DNA from: a virus
Strand: one strand, 5' to 3'
DNA: 35,549 nt
IMG/VR virus record: IMGVR_UViG_3300008954_000142
Location: 1-35,549 of that record
Shown here: one piece after another, positions 1-10,065 of the stretch
Layout: every line of letters begins with the position of its first letter
Position numbering within the stretch: position 1 is the stretch's first letter
Position numbers and translations under genes: made by a program
The notes under the pieces: model-generated
Databases searched by the model: none
Seen by the model: the letters and a program-made list of their open reading frames with translations, nothing else
Told to the model about the DNA's origin: nothing

Positions 1-2220
1 AACATTACTTGTAATAACATCAGTTGAAACAAAAGTTCCTGTAGTCTGAATCACATGAAAAGTTGTGCCCCTGACATACTTTGCACCTTCTCCCGATCCA
101 GTAGTGTTACCCACTCTAATACTAACATACTTATTAGCTTGTAGAGTTGGTTTACTCAATGTTACATTAGTTGCACTATCTATAGAAACAATATAAGAAT
201 CTTCATCAATAATATCAAAATTATTACTCTCATGATCTACAATTCCTTGACCTGGCTCATATCCACCAAGACCTCCAGATATAGTAACAGTTGCATTTGC
301 TGTACCTCCTGTACTCAATTCCGCTGTTGTACCCCCAGCAGAACTGCCAGGATGATTAACATGATCGGGTGTTTCAAAAGTTTCATCTTGTGGCGGGATG
401 TATACAATACCAGTTGCACCTGAAACTGATCCTTTGATTCGGGCACCATTAGTCAACCATTTAGTAGCAGTGAATGGTGTTCCACAAGTAAGTTTGCACA
501 ACATCCGAACATCAAATAGATAATGTTGATGACGAGCTGTAGTAGGTTTGAATGCACCATTTATATAAGTGGCACTATTTGTTCCTGTATTATGTTCAAA
601 TGCTCTAGTTCGTGCAAGACCCAAAACATAATTCTTGGTATTTGGATATCCAATTCTACCTTCATCCTGTTTCCAGACATAAACTGTAGTTCCAATAGCA
701 TGATTAGTTGCGACACCACTTCCTAATACAGAACGAGCAGTAACAGTTATTGTTGCATTAGAATGATGAGTGCCTCCAAAACCACTACAAGTCATTAATT
801 CATCCCCAACAAGAACAGTAAACCCACCAGAAATAGGTAATTGTGAAGTATCATGTACACCTATAGCTCCAGTACCAGTACCGGCTGCTGTCCTCAAAGT
901 TGTACGAGGCATTCTATGTTTTCTAAGTTGAACTTCCTTGAAAGGATCAATACCTGTTTGTGAATCTATGTCTGGTGTATTGACTGTATTTTCAACCTGA
1001 AGATAGTTCCCTGCACTAAATGTTGTTGGATAATTTTGAGTAAAAGTTGTAGTCCTTGGTTTAGATAAAGGAACAAAAGTCTGACCAATTGTCTCAATTT
1101 CAAAACCACGAACATAGGCTTTACCAGGCGAAAGTCCGATTGCTAATTTGGTTGAATCACCACCCTCAGCGGCAGTATATACTCCGTTATTGAGTCCATC
1201 ATCCAAGTGTTCTCTAAGATCCAGATTGAATCCCCTCACAACATAATCACCAGACTCATCAAAAGTTCTTCGTGCTAAAGTTTCTTCTAGAACTGAATAA
1301 TCTGTACTCCGAACTGCTGATTGTATTGAACCATTTCTAACTGAAAGAAGTTCAATAAAGTCTGCATCATCAGCCGTTCCAAGAGATTTCTTTGTTAATG
1401 TAAGATCAAACTTGAGTCTATGTGCTCCTTTAGCAGCATAGTTTGTAGATCCAGTTGCATTATCTAAAAGTGTAGAATCCTCCTCTGGTGTTGATAGTGA
1501 TTCCGATACCTGAAACCCTACACGATAAGAAGGAGAGTTAGTATACTTGTCCAGTATAATTGTTTGAGCATCACATTGAACAAAAGACCCCCGAATATAA
1601 AAGACCCCCTTCTGAACACTTGCAGAAGATCCTGTTCCACACGCTGAAGAAGCTAATGTTGTACATACTTGAGAATTAGCAGTAAATGTTTGTGAAGATC
1701 CCCCCGATGGAGTATAAGAAAAGGCGGTATCGACCTTCAGTCCCTCACCATTATCAAATTTGACTTTTGAGGTTCCTTGATCTGCGGTAGCAGTTGAAGT
1801 AGCTGCTGGAGTATTAGAAGATTCATATTTAACGAATAATGTAAGATCATCACTAGTATCAGCTGCGACACTCCCAACAACCTTTGCAATAACTCCAGAA
1901 GTCATTCCAGTAAGTTTTTTACCTACAAGAGATGTTCTGAAATTCTCTATAGTATGAGTAGTAGAACCATCAACAAATGTTGCTTGAAGTTTGACATAAG
2001 AATATGTAATATCAAACCCGACCTGGCCGGGAATAACAACTGCACCCTCTTTAAAAAAATGAGAACCTAGTCTTTCAATTTGATTTTGAAGAATTGACTG
2101 CATCTGAGTAAGTTCCCGAGCCTGAACCGAAAAGGCAGGACGGAATAATACCCTGTGAAAATTACTAGTTTCTACATAATCATCATAATAAGGAGAAACA
2201 TTTAGATCGGTTTTTTGCAT
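1..2220 (-). CDS. DUF4815-type virion structural protein, partial (C-terminus outside the window)
   Basis: The frame starts at an ATG at 2220 and stays open for 740 codons to the window edge, so the C-terminus is missing. The N-terminus (MQKTDLNVSPYYDDYVETS, then NFHRVLFRPAFSVQARELTQ and MQSILQNQIERLGSHFFKEG) is the hallmark of the DUF4815 family, large structural proteins that follow gp8 in marine T4-like phages and are thought to belong to the baseplate or tail periphery. The rest is Thr/Ser/Gly-rich beta-structure typical of virion proteins. It starts one base after the stop of the gp8-like gene and should share its late promoter at 3995. The family is recognised with good confidence; the exact position in the virion is inference. 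Confidence 0.85.
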   Translation of the reverse strand, partial: MQKTDLNVSPYYDDYVETSNFHRVLFRPAFSVQARELTQMQSILQNQIERLGSHFFKEGAVVIPGQVGFDITYSYVKLQATFVDGSTTHTIENFRTSLVGKKLTGMTSGVIAKVVGSVAADTSDDLTLFVKYESSNTPAATSTATADQGTSKVKFDNGEGLKVDTAFSYTPSGGSSQTFTANSQVCTTLASSACGTGSSASVQKGVFYIRGSFVQCDAQTIILDKYTNSPSYRVGFQVSESLSTPEEDSTLLDNATGSTNYAAKGAHRLKFDLTLTKKSLGTADDADFIELLSVRNGSIQSAVRSTDYSVLEETLARRTFDESGDYVVRGFNLDLREHLDDGLNNGVYTAAEGGDSTKLAIGLSPGKAYVRGFEIETIGQTFVPLSKPRTTTFTQNYPTTFSAGNYLQVENTVNTPDIDSQTGIDPFKEVQLRKHRMPRTTLRTAAGTGTGAIGVHDTSQLPISGGFTVLVGDELMTCSGFGGTHHSNATITVTARSVLGSGVATNHAIGTTVYVWKQDEGRIGYPNTKNYVLGLARTRAFEHNTGTNSATYINGAFKPTTARHQHYLFDVRMLCKLTCGTPFTATKWLTNGARIKGSVSGATGIVYIPPQDETFETPDHVNHPGSSAGGTTAELSTGGTANATVTISGGLGGYEPGQGIVDHESNNFDIIDEDSYIVSIDSATNVTLSKPTLQANKYVSIRVGNTTGSGEGAKYVRGTTFHVIQTTGTFVSTDVITSNV

Positions 2221-2221
2221 A

Positions 2222-3970
2222 TTAGAACTCTACTATCAATTTAATATCTTCTGTTTGGTCACTGGCTCGACTGATGGGTTTTCGATTTTCCATATAGATG
2301 ATATCTCCTGAATCTGGTTGCATTTCAGGATTTGAATATCCAGCTGTAAATGAAGTATTATTCAATGAAGAACCATAAGATGTGTCTGGTACACCAGTTG
2401 CCGTTGAATCAGCACCTGTGATTGTAGCAGTTCCACTGAATGGAAGTTTTTCTCCAGTTGAATTGGTCCCTTGATCTGTATAAGGGGTTTGGATATAAAA
2501 TAAAATATTATTAGATGCATCAAATTCCACTACTGTTCCTTGTGGAGAGTGTGGAACACAAGTAGCGGTTCCTGTCATAGATCCAGTTGGAGTTCTCTGT
2601 GTTCCTACTACATAAGTGAATTGAGTTGTAGAAGTTACTGTGATATAGTGAGTTCCACGATGACCAGTTGTTGCACCTCCTCCAAAAGTTCCTGCACCTA
2701 TAGTTACCAACTGACCAGTGGCAAATCCATGTGCAGCTGAAGTAGTTACTGTTAATGTACTACCACTTACAGTAATCCCACTTACAGTTGGAGTTGCAAG
2801 AGCTTGAGATATCTTTTCATCGACTGTAAAATTTCCAGAATTACTTGCGAGTTTAATTGCATAAGTTTGTCTTGCAGAAGTACTTGTATATGCACTTGTT
2901 GTACCATAAGAATATGGATTTCTTAAAATTCCAATCTGACGAAAATCATTAACTACACTAAAGTCATAAGTTTCTGTTTGTTGTAATTTAACATCCATCA
3001 TTGCAAAATGACCCCCTAATTCCTTTGCAGGATTAGAACCATGTCCACCATCAGCAGGAATGATCACTTCAAAAACAGGATTAGTTGTCCAAGTTATTAC
3101 TTGACTAGAGCTCGCCTGTAAATCAAATTGTTCTTTAATATCAGCTGCCAAAATAGTTGCATGAGTATACCCCGAACCATTTGCAGTAATTGAAACTGAT
3201 TTAATCTCACCTGTATTTGCAGAATCCGTGACTCCACCAATAACTACACTACAAAGAGCTCCAGAACCATCACCACGAATTGGAACATTATAAACTGTAA
3301 TATCAGCATTCTGAGTAACACCAGAAGATGCACCATCATTTGTAATCTTGACTACATCTATTCGTCCAGCGGCAAGTGCAATCCCCGACTCAGCGGCAGT
3401 TGGGGCCGCAATAAAGTCAGGAGTAAGAAAATTTTGAACCTGAGTTGTGGACAAAGTAAACATATACTTAATCGTATAATTTCCTGTTGTTATTGGAGCA
3501 GCTGAAGTTGATGTTGGAGTTCCTTCTGTTCCACTCCAAGCGGCCACTGTTCCATTTACTGCATTGTCCAGAACTTTGTAAACTCTGTATGCAGAGGTCA
3601 TAAAGTAAAAACTGGAATCAAAAAGATTTGTTGCTCCAGAAGTTGCAACTTTATTTGCAGAATAATCTGGTCTATACATATCGTATGTTGTAGAACCAGA
3701 AATATCTAAATCCCTTCTGGGAATTGCGTGTGTAACACCAGTTGCATCAATCTTTTTCGCAGCTAACATATCATCCCAATGATATGCTTCTGTCTTTCTG
3801 GCATCTACTGGTGTAGGTGGTGCTGAATCTGTCCCTCCTGTCGTTCCAGTAGCAAAAGCAGATGGTCTACCAATATAAAGAAAATAATTGGTAGGTACAG
3901 CTTCTGAGAACGATTCCTTGAATTGTTCAGCGTTATGAAATCTAAATTTTGAAGTAATTATCGCAGGCAT
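2222..3970 (-). CDS. 8: baseplate wedge protein, gp8-like
   Basis: 582 aa. The N-terminus (MPAIITSKFRFHNAEQFKES, then NYFLYIGRP and YHWDDMLAAKK) matches the protein annotated as baseplate wedge gp8 in marine T4-like phages, which links the wedge to peripheral baseplate proteins. It lies where gp8 is expected, after gp25, gp6 and a large gp7-position gene. Residues about 395-472 form a small beta-domain with a HGFATGQLVTI core that recurs in the preceding large protein. A perfect TATAAATA late promoter lies 24 nt upstream, followed by AAAGGAT as ribosome site. Homology to T4 gp8 itself is weak by eye, so the number is mostly from context. Confidence 0.75.
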   Translation of the reverse strand: MPAIITSKFRFHNAEQFKESFSEAVPTNYFLYIGRPSAFATGTTGGTDSAPPTPVDARKTEAYHWDDMLAAKKIDATGVTHAIPRRDLDISGSTTYDMYRPDYSANKVATSGATNLFDSSFYFMTSAYRVYKVLDNAVNGTVAAWSGTEGTPTSTSAAPITTGNYTIKYMFTLSTTQVQNFLTPDFIAAPTAAESGIALAAGRIDVVKITNDGASSGVTQNADITVYNVPIRGDGSGALCSVVIGGVTDSANTGEIKSVSITANGSGYTHATILAADIKEQFDLQASSSQVITWTTNPVFEVIIPADGGHGSNPAKELGGHFAMMDVKLQQTETYDFSVVNDFRQIGILRNPYSYGTTSAYTSTSARQTYAIKLASNSGNFTVDEKISQALATPTVSGITVSGSTLTVTTSAAHGFATGQLVTIGAGTFGGGATTGHRGTHYITVTSTTQFTYVVGTQRTPTGSMTGTATCVPHSPQGTVVEFDASNNILFYIQTPYTDQGTNSTGEKLPFSGTATITGADSTATGVPDTSYGSSLNNTSFTAGYSNPEMQPDSGDIIYMENRKPISRASDQTEDIKLIVEF

Positions 3971-3994
3971 TTTGTATCCTTTACCTTGTTAAAT

Positions 3995-4002
3995 TATTTA
4001 TA
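3995..4002 (-). promoter_or_regulatory. T4-type late promoter for gp8-like and DUF4815 genes
   Basis: The minus strand reads TATAAATA, the exact T4 late consensus recognised by the phage gp55 sigma factor with gp33 and the sliding clamp. It is followed by AATTTAACAAGGTAAAGGAT and the ATG at 3970, leaving room for a short leader with a Shine-Dalgarno. It sits in the 40-bp gap after the large structural gene that ends at 4011. Confidence 0.8.
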
Positions 4003-4010
4003 AGAGTTAC

Positions 4011-7000
4011 CTATGTCCCACTCTCGGCATCGAAAGATGGTGGGATAGTATTATCGTCAAAGGATGGCGGTTTCGTATTATCATCCCATGTATTGTAGTA
4101 TGCCGTTCCGGCATATTTGATTCCTCTGATATAAGATGGTGGAGGCACATTCCAAATTTTATCTGCTTCCTTTGGTATTACATGAGTATTAATAGGAGTA
4201 TCTTCCTCATAAGCATAATAACTCCCATCTTCCATCATAATATACTCAATATCATCACCATCTGATATTCCAAAAGCCCCTGTGGCCAATTCGACCTGAA
4301 CTCTGGTAGATCTAACAATCTCATCTATCCTTACATCTGCAAATTGATCCAAAGTCATGTGTATTCCAATGTCATGTTCCCTAATCTGAATATTGGTATA
4401 CCCCATAGTTGTATTATAAACCCCAGCCGATCCAGCAGTTACATTATCTTCTGCTGAATGAGGAGTTTGTCTTCTTGTTATGCCTGGATATGCATAAGAT
4501 AAATCATTCTGAACAGGAGATGAATCTGAAGATGCATTTTGAGCCCACAAATATCTGGTTGCGGTCTTTTTGGTTGCACCCAATCCATACCTATTCTTTT
4601 GAAGACTTGCAAACCCACTAAGAACCTCAACTTGTATTGGAATATCCCAATGTGTGCTTAATGTAAGATCTCTAGTTGCATTATCAAATGGTGATGATGA
4701 AGATATCTTTGCAGTACCAGCCGCAAACACGGCAGGAGTTGTAGGTGTACCAGATACAGTTATATTAAGAGTATCATCAGTGACTGCAATAACATTATAG
4801 AATCCATTGTATCCTGTGGAAGTTACACCACTAACCTCCACTTCATCATTAACATCATATCCATGTGGCCCTGTAGTCTCAATAGTTGCGGTAGAACCAG
4901 ATCTAGTGATCGCTTCTATATCATGAGTGAGTCCAATCTTATGAGCCTTTTGACTATCCAATCTGGATCGTAATGTTGTTCCATCATCTACAGTACCAAG
5001 TTTTCTACGAATATGAGTATTAAGAACAGCTTCAAAGAGGCTTGCAAGTTCTGGTGTATAAGTAGAGATACCTGTAACTGGTATCGTCAGTTTCGTTTCG
5101 ACTTTATTTGTAAGACTGACCTCACCAAAGACAGCAAACCCAGCAGGATGAACTGCCTTTTTAATCTCACCCCTCCAATCTGCAATTGCAGCTCCAACTC
5201 TGACAACATAAGAGAAATCTTGATAATAAAATGAGTCTTGAAGCTTCATCAGAGATTCACTCACTTTACCTTTATCATTTTCGTAAGCTCCTGCCGTAGT
5301 TCCAGTTGTTCCTATCTGTGCAGTAACAACCGCTTGAGATTGTTTGGTGACTATTGCATAATCCGTTGTTGATCCTCTTTTAATAACCTCATTTATCGCA
5401 AAGGTTCCAGAAGTCATTTGGACAGTAAGAAATTGTCGTGTATGATCCCATGCAGTAATAATACCTGTGGCTAAACTACTCTGACCTGAAATGGAATCCC
5501 CTACAGAAAAGGAAGTCGCTAAAGTGATATCTGGTGGAGAACCTACTTTTATATTTCTAGTGACAAGAATTTTAGTAGGTAACGAAATAGTAGGAGCTGT
5601 AGTAAATCCTGTACCAAACTTTTTAACCTCTACACCCTTAACTCCCCCAATACCAGATTGTGACCAAGGAAGGAATGTTGCACCTGTTCCATGTGCAGTA
5701 TATTGTGTAATTATAACATAAGCGGTACTTGTAGAACCTGTAATTTTTTCTCCTGCACTAAAGGAACCTGAGAGTCCTGTAATTGTAATATATCCAGATC
5801 CTTTAGATGCAATAGTTGCCGATGCCCCACCAGAATTTGTAATAGTCTCTCCGGCAACCAATTGAATTGCAGATCCAGTTATAGCTCCCTGAGTCCATCT
5901 AATAGTTGCAGTAGTAGATACCACGGATGGTGGTGATTCATAACCAGATCCTCTATTGCTCATAAGAACATGAACAACCTCTGTAGACTCATCTGGAACA
6001 CTCAGATCTGCAAATGTTGCTGTTTCTAATTGTATCTGAGCTCCAGTATATGCATCATTTTTTTCAGTTGCATCTTCGTATATAATATGATCCACTTCAG
6101 AAATATCAGTACGATATTCACCTTGTACTGTATTACCTGAAACCTGTCTATCATAATCTCCAATTTCTGGACCGATTGCTCCACCGACATTTATAATCTT
6201 TGCAGTTGCCCCAGATCCCTCTGTATTCTGATTATCAAAATATAAGTCTTGACCTATTGCATAATTAATACCAGGCGAATCGATAATAATTTCTTCGACT
6301 TCTCCAGATCCTACATCTACAATTTCAATAGAAGCTTCTTTACCTTCTACACTAGTTACTGTAATTGCATCTCCAGTTGTGTAAAAAGATCCTGGCGTTG
6401 TTACTTCTGAACCAGAAATAATTGCCTGAATTGTACCAGAGATAGCAACATCAACATCTGAATTATCAATACCAGAAATCACTGCACCCTGTACAAATGA
6501 TCCCACTATAGAATCAAGCTTGAGAATCAATTCATAAACAGTAGTCTCACCCTCTTGCATCTGAAGTGTACCTTCCACTGTAGCAGATGCAGTTTTAGCT
6601 CCAATCGTTTCGTCAACCTTTTGGGTAATTACTTGTCCGACTAAATTTGCAGGATTGTTTGCTGTTGCAACAACTCTAATAACAGTATTACTAGTCCATT
6701 CACCAGCAGATACTTTAAGAAGATTGTCCGTAGGATAAAAAATCTCAGGAGTTTCCCCAAACATCATTCTAAAAAACGCATTATGACCTTCTTTCGTACC
6801 CTTTGCACGATAAAGATCTCGAACACTCTTTACAAGATTACGTTTGGAAACGCCTGGGGCTACAGTATTAGGAACAGCAGTAAGATATGTATCCCTAAAC
6901 TGATCAAGAAAATCGGTAAGAGTTGTGTCAATATTTGCATATTCCAACAACTGTTGAATATTCTGAACTGGATTTCCTTGATACTTGAATATGGTTCCAC

Positions 7001-7400
7001 GAGCTTTACTCGTAGACCCTTCAATAACTTCACCGACTTGAAGAAATCTATTATGTTCAACATAAAGGACAGAATTTGAATTATCTTCAGCTAAAATAGA
7101 GGCAACAGCGCCAGAAGTAAGACCTGTAACAGTTTCTTCTTTAAGGAATGCCCCAAAAACAGAATCCTCTCCAACTACCTTAGTGTCATCTTCCAGTAGA
7201 AGATAATTATCAGTAAGTAAATTCTCTAAAAGAATAGTATCATAATTTTGAACATTTGTCATAGTAATCTTTGCAGATTCCATGAACTGATAATACAGTC
7301 TTAGAAACTCTACAAAGACAGGATGATCGTTCCTGACAAACTCTGGAAATTTATCTTCTATAAAAGATGAAATTTTCTCATCTAAAAGTGTAGTTGCCAT
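4011..7400 (-). CDS. large baseplate-associated structural protein at the gp7 position
   Basis: 1129 aa, close to the size of T4 gp7 (about 1030 aa), and located between gp6 and gp8 as gene 7 is in T4. The N-terminus (MATTLLDEKISSFIEDKFPE, then FVEFLRLYYQFMES) is typical of the large virion protein at this locus in marine T4-like phages. The N-terminal third is mixed helix; the remainder is Gly/Thr/Ser-rich beta-structure with many GSGY/GTGF motifs. A small domain with a GPHGYDVNDEVEVSG core (DNA about 4695-4935) resembles one in the gp8-like protein. The C-terminus contains a short duplicated motif around PPSFDDNT / PPSFDAES. Assignment to gp7 is from position and length, not from recognised homology. 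Confidence 0.65.
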   Translation of the reverse strand: MATTLLDEKISSFIEDKFPEFVRNDHPVFVEFLRLYYQFMESAKITMTNVQNYDTILLENLLTDNYLLLEDDTKVVGEDSVFGAFLKEETVTGLTSGAVASILAEDNSNSVLYVEHNRFLQVGEVIEGSTSKARGTIFKYQGNPVQNIQQLLEYANIDTTLTDFLDQFRDTYLTAVPNTVAPGVSKRNLVKSVRDLYRAKGTKEGHNAFFRMMFGETPEIFYPTDNLLKVSAGEWTSNTVIRVVATANNPANLVGQVITQKVDETIGAKTASATVEGTLQMQEGETTVYELILKLDSIVGSFVQGAVISGIDNSDVDVAISGTIQAIISGSEVTTPGSFYTTGDAITVTSVEGKEASIEIVDVGSGEVEEIIIDSPGINYAIGQDLYFDNQNTEGSGATAKIINVGGAIGPEIGDYDRQVSGNTVQGEYRTDISEVDHIIYEDATEKNDAYTGAQIQLETATFADLSVPDESTEVVHVLMSNRGSGYESPPSVVSTTATIRWTQGAITGSAIQLVAGETITNSGGASATIASKGSGYITITGLSGSFSAGEKITGSTSTAYVIITQYTAHGTGATFLPWSQSGIGGVKGVEVKKFGTGFTTAPTISLPTKILVTRNIKVGSPPDITLATSFSVGDSISGQSSLATGIITAWDHTRQFLTVQMTSGTFAINEVIKRGSTTDYAIVTKQSQAVVTAQIGTTGTTAGAYENDKGKVSESLMKLQDSFYYQDFSYVVRVGAAIADWRGEIKKAVHPAGFAVFGEVSLTNKVETKLTIPVTGISTYTPELASLFEAVLNTHIRRKLGTVDDGTTLRSRLDSQKAHKIGLTHDIEAITRSGSTATIETTGPHGYDVNDEVEVSGVTSTGYNGFYNVIAVTDDTLNITVSGTPTTPAVFAAGTAKISSSSPFDNATRDLTLSTHWDIPIQVEVLSGFASLQKNRYGLGATKKTATRYLWAQNASSDSSPVQNDLSYAYPGITRRQTPHSAEDNVTAGSAGVYNTTMGYTNIQIREHDIGIHMTLDQFADVRIDEIVRSTRVQVELATGAFGISDGDDIEYIMMEDGSYYAYEEDTPINTHVIPKEADKIWNVPPPSYIRGIKYAGTAYYNTWDDNTKPPSFDDNTIPPSFDAESGT

Positions 7401-7401
7401 A

Positions 7402-9282
7402 TTATGAAGTTGTGTATGCGCTTCCTACTGCGGCTGTCGAACTTTTTGTGGTGTAACCTACACCGGCAATTGATTCACCTGTTGCAAACGTATCAATCTC
7501 AGCTGTAACTGTACTCGATACAGTATCAATCTCAACAACTTGGTTTCTAACAGGTATAACATCATTTGAATCTGGTTTGATTGTAATATCCAATTTTCCA
7601 GAAGAAGATACTACCGCTGTAATATTAAATGAAGTGAGAACTATTTGTCCTGTGGTATAATTGATAGTTCCTGCAGCTGCATTAGTGATTGTCTTTGTTG
7701 TACCACCTAACAAATAGAAAGTTCTAATATTACCATTTCCATCATCATCTATATACTGAACATTTGTATTTCCAGACAAATAGAATCCACCAGATTCCAC
7801 TACAGTCTGTGTCCATCCAGCTGCTGGGTGATATGCTGTATTATTGAAATTTATTGTATACTTGGTAGATGTTCCTAGTGTCAAAGAAATAGATCTTTTT
7901 AATTTTACTGCAACTGTACTTGACAATATTGATACATCAGTTGCATCGAGTTCTTTAAGTAGATTTGAATGCCTGAATACTGCATCAAATTTCTCAAGAT
8001 TATTTGTATTGAATGTAGAAATTGTTGTTTCTGCCAATGCCTTTAAATCTGAATTGGTCTTGGTAGTAAGAGTTGAATTATATTTCACTGTAGTAGATAG
8101 AACGAGTTGAAGTATCTCTGGATCAACAATAACAGGAGTTATTGAGGCCACATTGTAATTTTTCAAACTTGTTATGATCTGATTCTTGGTTGTGGTAGTC
8201 AATGAAGATCCAGTTTTTGGTCTGATAGAAATATAAACCCTTCCGTAAATTGCAGGATCATTATCTTCACCACCCCAAACCTGTACTGATTTTATATTTG
8301 AATATACACTTGGAAGAATAGACTTATAATCATCTGGTGTGACAGCTCTTCCTTGTGATGCATATTTTAAAGGTGCATTAAACTTAATTGAGTCTACTGT
8401 TTCACCTATACCTCCACCTGAAGCTGATGATGTTGTTAATGCAGTCACATTGGAATATCCACCTACTGTTGAAGCTGAAGTAAATGCAGATGCTCCATCA
8501 GCAAGATCTCCATTCGTAACCACATAATCCAATATAACAATATTACCATCTATAGGTTTATATCCAAAAACTCCATCGCCAAAGTATACCTCAAATCTAC
8601 CATTCTCAACCTCTTGCAAAAAATATACCTTTGAAGTAGAAGTTAAAGTTGTATAATCTGTATTCAGAGTATAGGTTTCTGTAGTAGTATCTGAAGATGA
8701 AGTCTGCACCCGAACTCTAAGTGTATTAGTATCAGCTCGGGCCGATGGGATAATAAATTGTTGTTCTAAATTAGAAGAGTTTACTGTATAATTAAAAGAG
8801 GACCATGTTCCCTCGTAAACTTTAACCTCATCAAATTGGAAAGTCCCTGTATCAGATGTGGCAGTATGATCTGTAGTTGTTACAAATTGATAATTAACTG
8901 AATCTAAAGTAGTTGTGAAAACCGCACCCGATGACAATGTAAGAGAAGTCTGTGTAATAGGAACACCTTTAACTGTAACTGAAATAGTTGCGGTTGATGC
9001 TCTCATGGAGGCTGGAAGATACCCCAAAGACTTTGCATGAGATACTGCACTAGCTCTAAGTAATGAAGAATCCAAGAACATTTCATTTGCAAGCATATTT
9101 GCATGGAATGCTTGGTAATGAGTATTATATGCAAGAAGATCCATGAGAACTGCCATTCCAGATCCTTCAAAATTATAGTCTGAAAATTGAGTTTGTTGTG
9201 ATAAGAAAGTCTTGAAATTATTTTTGACTGCATCAAAATCCAGATCAGTAATTTCTATTTTTCCCTTTGAATTGATAGCCAT
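7402..9282 (-). CDS. 6: baseplate wedge subunit gp6 (baseplate J-like)
   Basis: 626 aa, near the size of T4 gp6 (660 aa). The N-terminus (KIEITDLDFDAVKNNFKTFL, then FEGSGMAVLMDLLAYNTHYQ and FLDSSLLRASAVSHAKSLGY) is the strongly conserved signature of gp6 in T4-like phages, and the middle region (APLKYASQGRAVTPDDYKSI) is the baseplate-J motif. gp6 dimers form the inner ring that joins the wedges. The gene follows gp25 with a TAATATG junction and precedes the gp7-position gene in the same way, so the three are co-translated from the late promoter at 9725. Confidence 0.95.
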   Translation of the reverse strand: MAINSKGKIEITDLDFDAVKNNFKTFLSQQTQFSDYNFEGSGMAVLMDLLAYNTHYQAFHANMLANEMFLDSSLLRASAVSHAKSLGYLPASMRASTATISVTVKGVPITQTSLTLSSGAVFTTTLDSVNYQFVTTTDHTATSDTGTFQFDEVKVYEGTWSSFNYTVNSSNLEQQFIIPSARADTNTLRVRVQTSSSDTTTETYTLNTDYTTLTSTSKVYFLQEVENGRFEVYFGDGVFGYKPIDGNIVILDYVVTNGDLADGASAFTSASTVGGYSNVTALTTSSASGGGIGETVDSIKFNAPLKYASQGRAVTPDDYKSILPSVYSNIKSVQVWGGEDNDPAIYGRVYISIRPKTGSSLTTTTKNQIITSLKNYNVASITPVIVDPEILQLVLSTTVKYNSTLTTKTNSDLKALAETTISTFNTNNLEKFDAVFRHSNLLKELDATDVSILSSTVAVKLKRSISLTLGTSTKYTINFNNTAYHPAAGWTQTVVESGGFYLSGNTNVQYIDDDGNGNIRTFYLLGGTTKTITNAAAGTINYTTGQIVLTSFNITAVVSSSGKLDITIKPDSNDVIPVRNQVVEIDTVSSTVTAEIDTFATGESIAGVGYTTKSSTAAVGSAYTTS

Positions 9283-9283
9283 A

Positions 9284-9706
9284 TTATCGTACCGCTTCTA
9301 AAAATGTTTGCATTTCTTGTAGTTCGGCAGGCATATTTTCCACATAAAAATAGATCCGAACATCGTAGGTATTAGTATCTGGTACAGGAAAAGTTTCTAC
9401 TGTTTCCACCATAGCTCTAGGCTCATAATTGGTAATCATATCTTCTATCTCTTTGGATAGCATAGTACCAGTAATAATACCAAAATTTTCAAATAGTAAT
9501 TGGGAAATATTAGAACCGATCTCAGGATGGAACGGCCTATCGTAGTGATTAGTGAGTAAAAGATTACGAATAGAACGCTTAATTGCATTCACATCCGTAA
9601 TTGATGCTACATCACCAGTAATTGGATGGGCATTAAAATTTAAGTTCAGATCTCTATAGATCCGACTTGATCTTTTTTCGTTTTGTTGACTTGCATCCCA
9701 AGGCAT
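9284..9706 (-). CDS. 25: baseplate wedge / sheath initiator gp25
   Basis: 140 aa, the usual size for gp25. The motif RDLNLNFNAHPITGDVASIT, the NHYDRPFHPEIGSNISQLLF block and the EPR triad at residues 95-97 are diagnostic of the gp25-like family, which binds gp6/gp53 and nucleates sheath polymerisation. The old label 'lysozyme' for this family is not supported by function. The ATG has AGGGGAAT upstream, and a perfect late promoter sits 18 nt before it. Confidence 0.95.
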   Translation of the reverse strand: MPWDASQQNEKRSSRIYRDLNLNFNAHPITGDVASITDVNAIKRSIRNLLLTNHYDRPFHPEIGSNISQLLFENFGIITGTMLSKEIEDMITNYEPRAMVETVETFPVPDTNTYDVRIYFYVENMPAELQEMQTFLEAVR

Positions 9707-9724
9707 AGTATTCCCCTATGTTAT

Positions 9725-9732
9725 TATTTATA
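9725..9732 (-). promoter_or_regulatory. T4-type late promoter for gp25-gp6-large wedge gene
   Basis: The minus strand reads TATAAATA, a perfect T4 late box, in the 42-bp gap upstream of gp25. The downstream leader contains AGGGGAAT before the ATG. Same architecture as the promoter at 3995. Confidence 0.8.
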
Positions 9733-9748
9733 GGAGATCACCTACCTC

Positions 9749-10060
9749 TTATTCTTTATCATGGAGAGTTTGCGATTCCTTATGCTCAGGATCGTCTTTC
9801 TCCTTGAACCAATAGTCAGCTGTCTTGGTTAATACGGCTACATAAGTACCAATCAAAATATTGATGAGATCTCGATATGTATCATTAACTGTCTCAAAAA
9901 ACAGAACGTATATCAATATAAAGAAAATAGAAAATACAATACCACTTATAATAAATCGTGCTACAAAATTCCACTTTTTTCGTTTTTCAATCGGCTCATG
10001 TTTGTCGCCATTTCCTTTAGGTTGTTCTTTTGCCATTTCAGTTTGATTATTAAATTCCAT
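9749..10060 (-). CDS. small two-helix membrane protein (holin-like, uncertain)
   Basis: 103 aa from the ATG at 10060; a TTG at 10069 that overlaps the preceding stop is an alternative start. A charged N-terminus (KEQPKGNGDKHEPIEKRKK) is followed by a hydrophobic segment at about residues 34-55 (FIISGIVFSIFFILIYVLFF), a short polar turn, a second segment at about 64-82 (INILIGTYVAVLTKTADYWF) and a charged tail. This two-helix, charged-tail form resembles small phage holins, and the TYVAVLTKTADYWF block recalls holin-like proteins, but I cannot name a family. It lies in the structural block just upstream of gp25. Confidence 0.6.
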   Translation of the reverse strand: MEFNNQTEMAKEQPKGNGDKHEPIEKRKKWNFVARFIISGIVFSIFFILIYVLFFETVNDTYRDLINILIGTYVAVLTKTADYWFKEKDDPEHKESQTLHDKE

Positions 10061-10065
10061 GTCAT

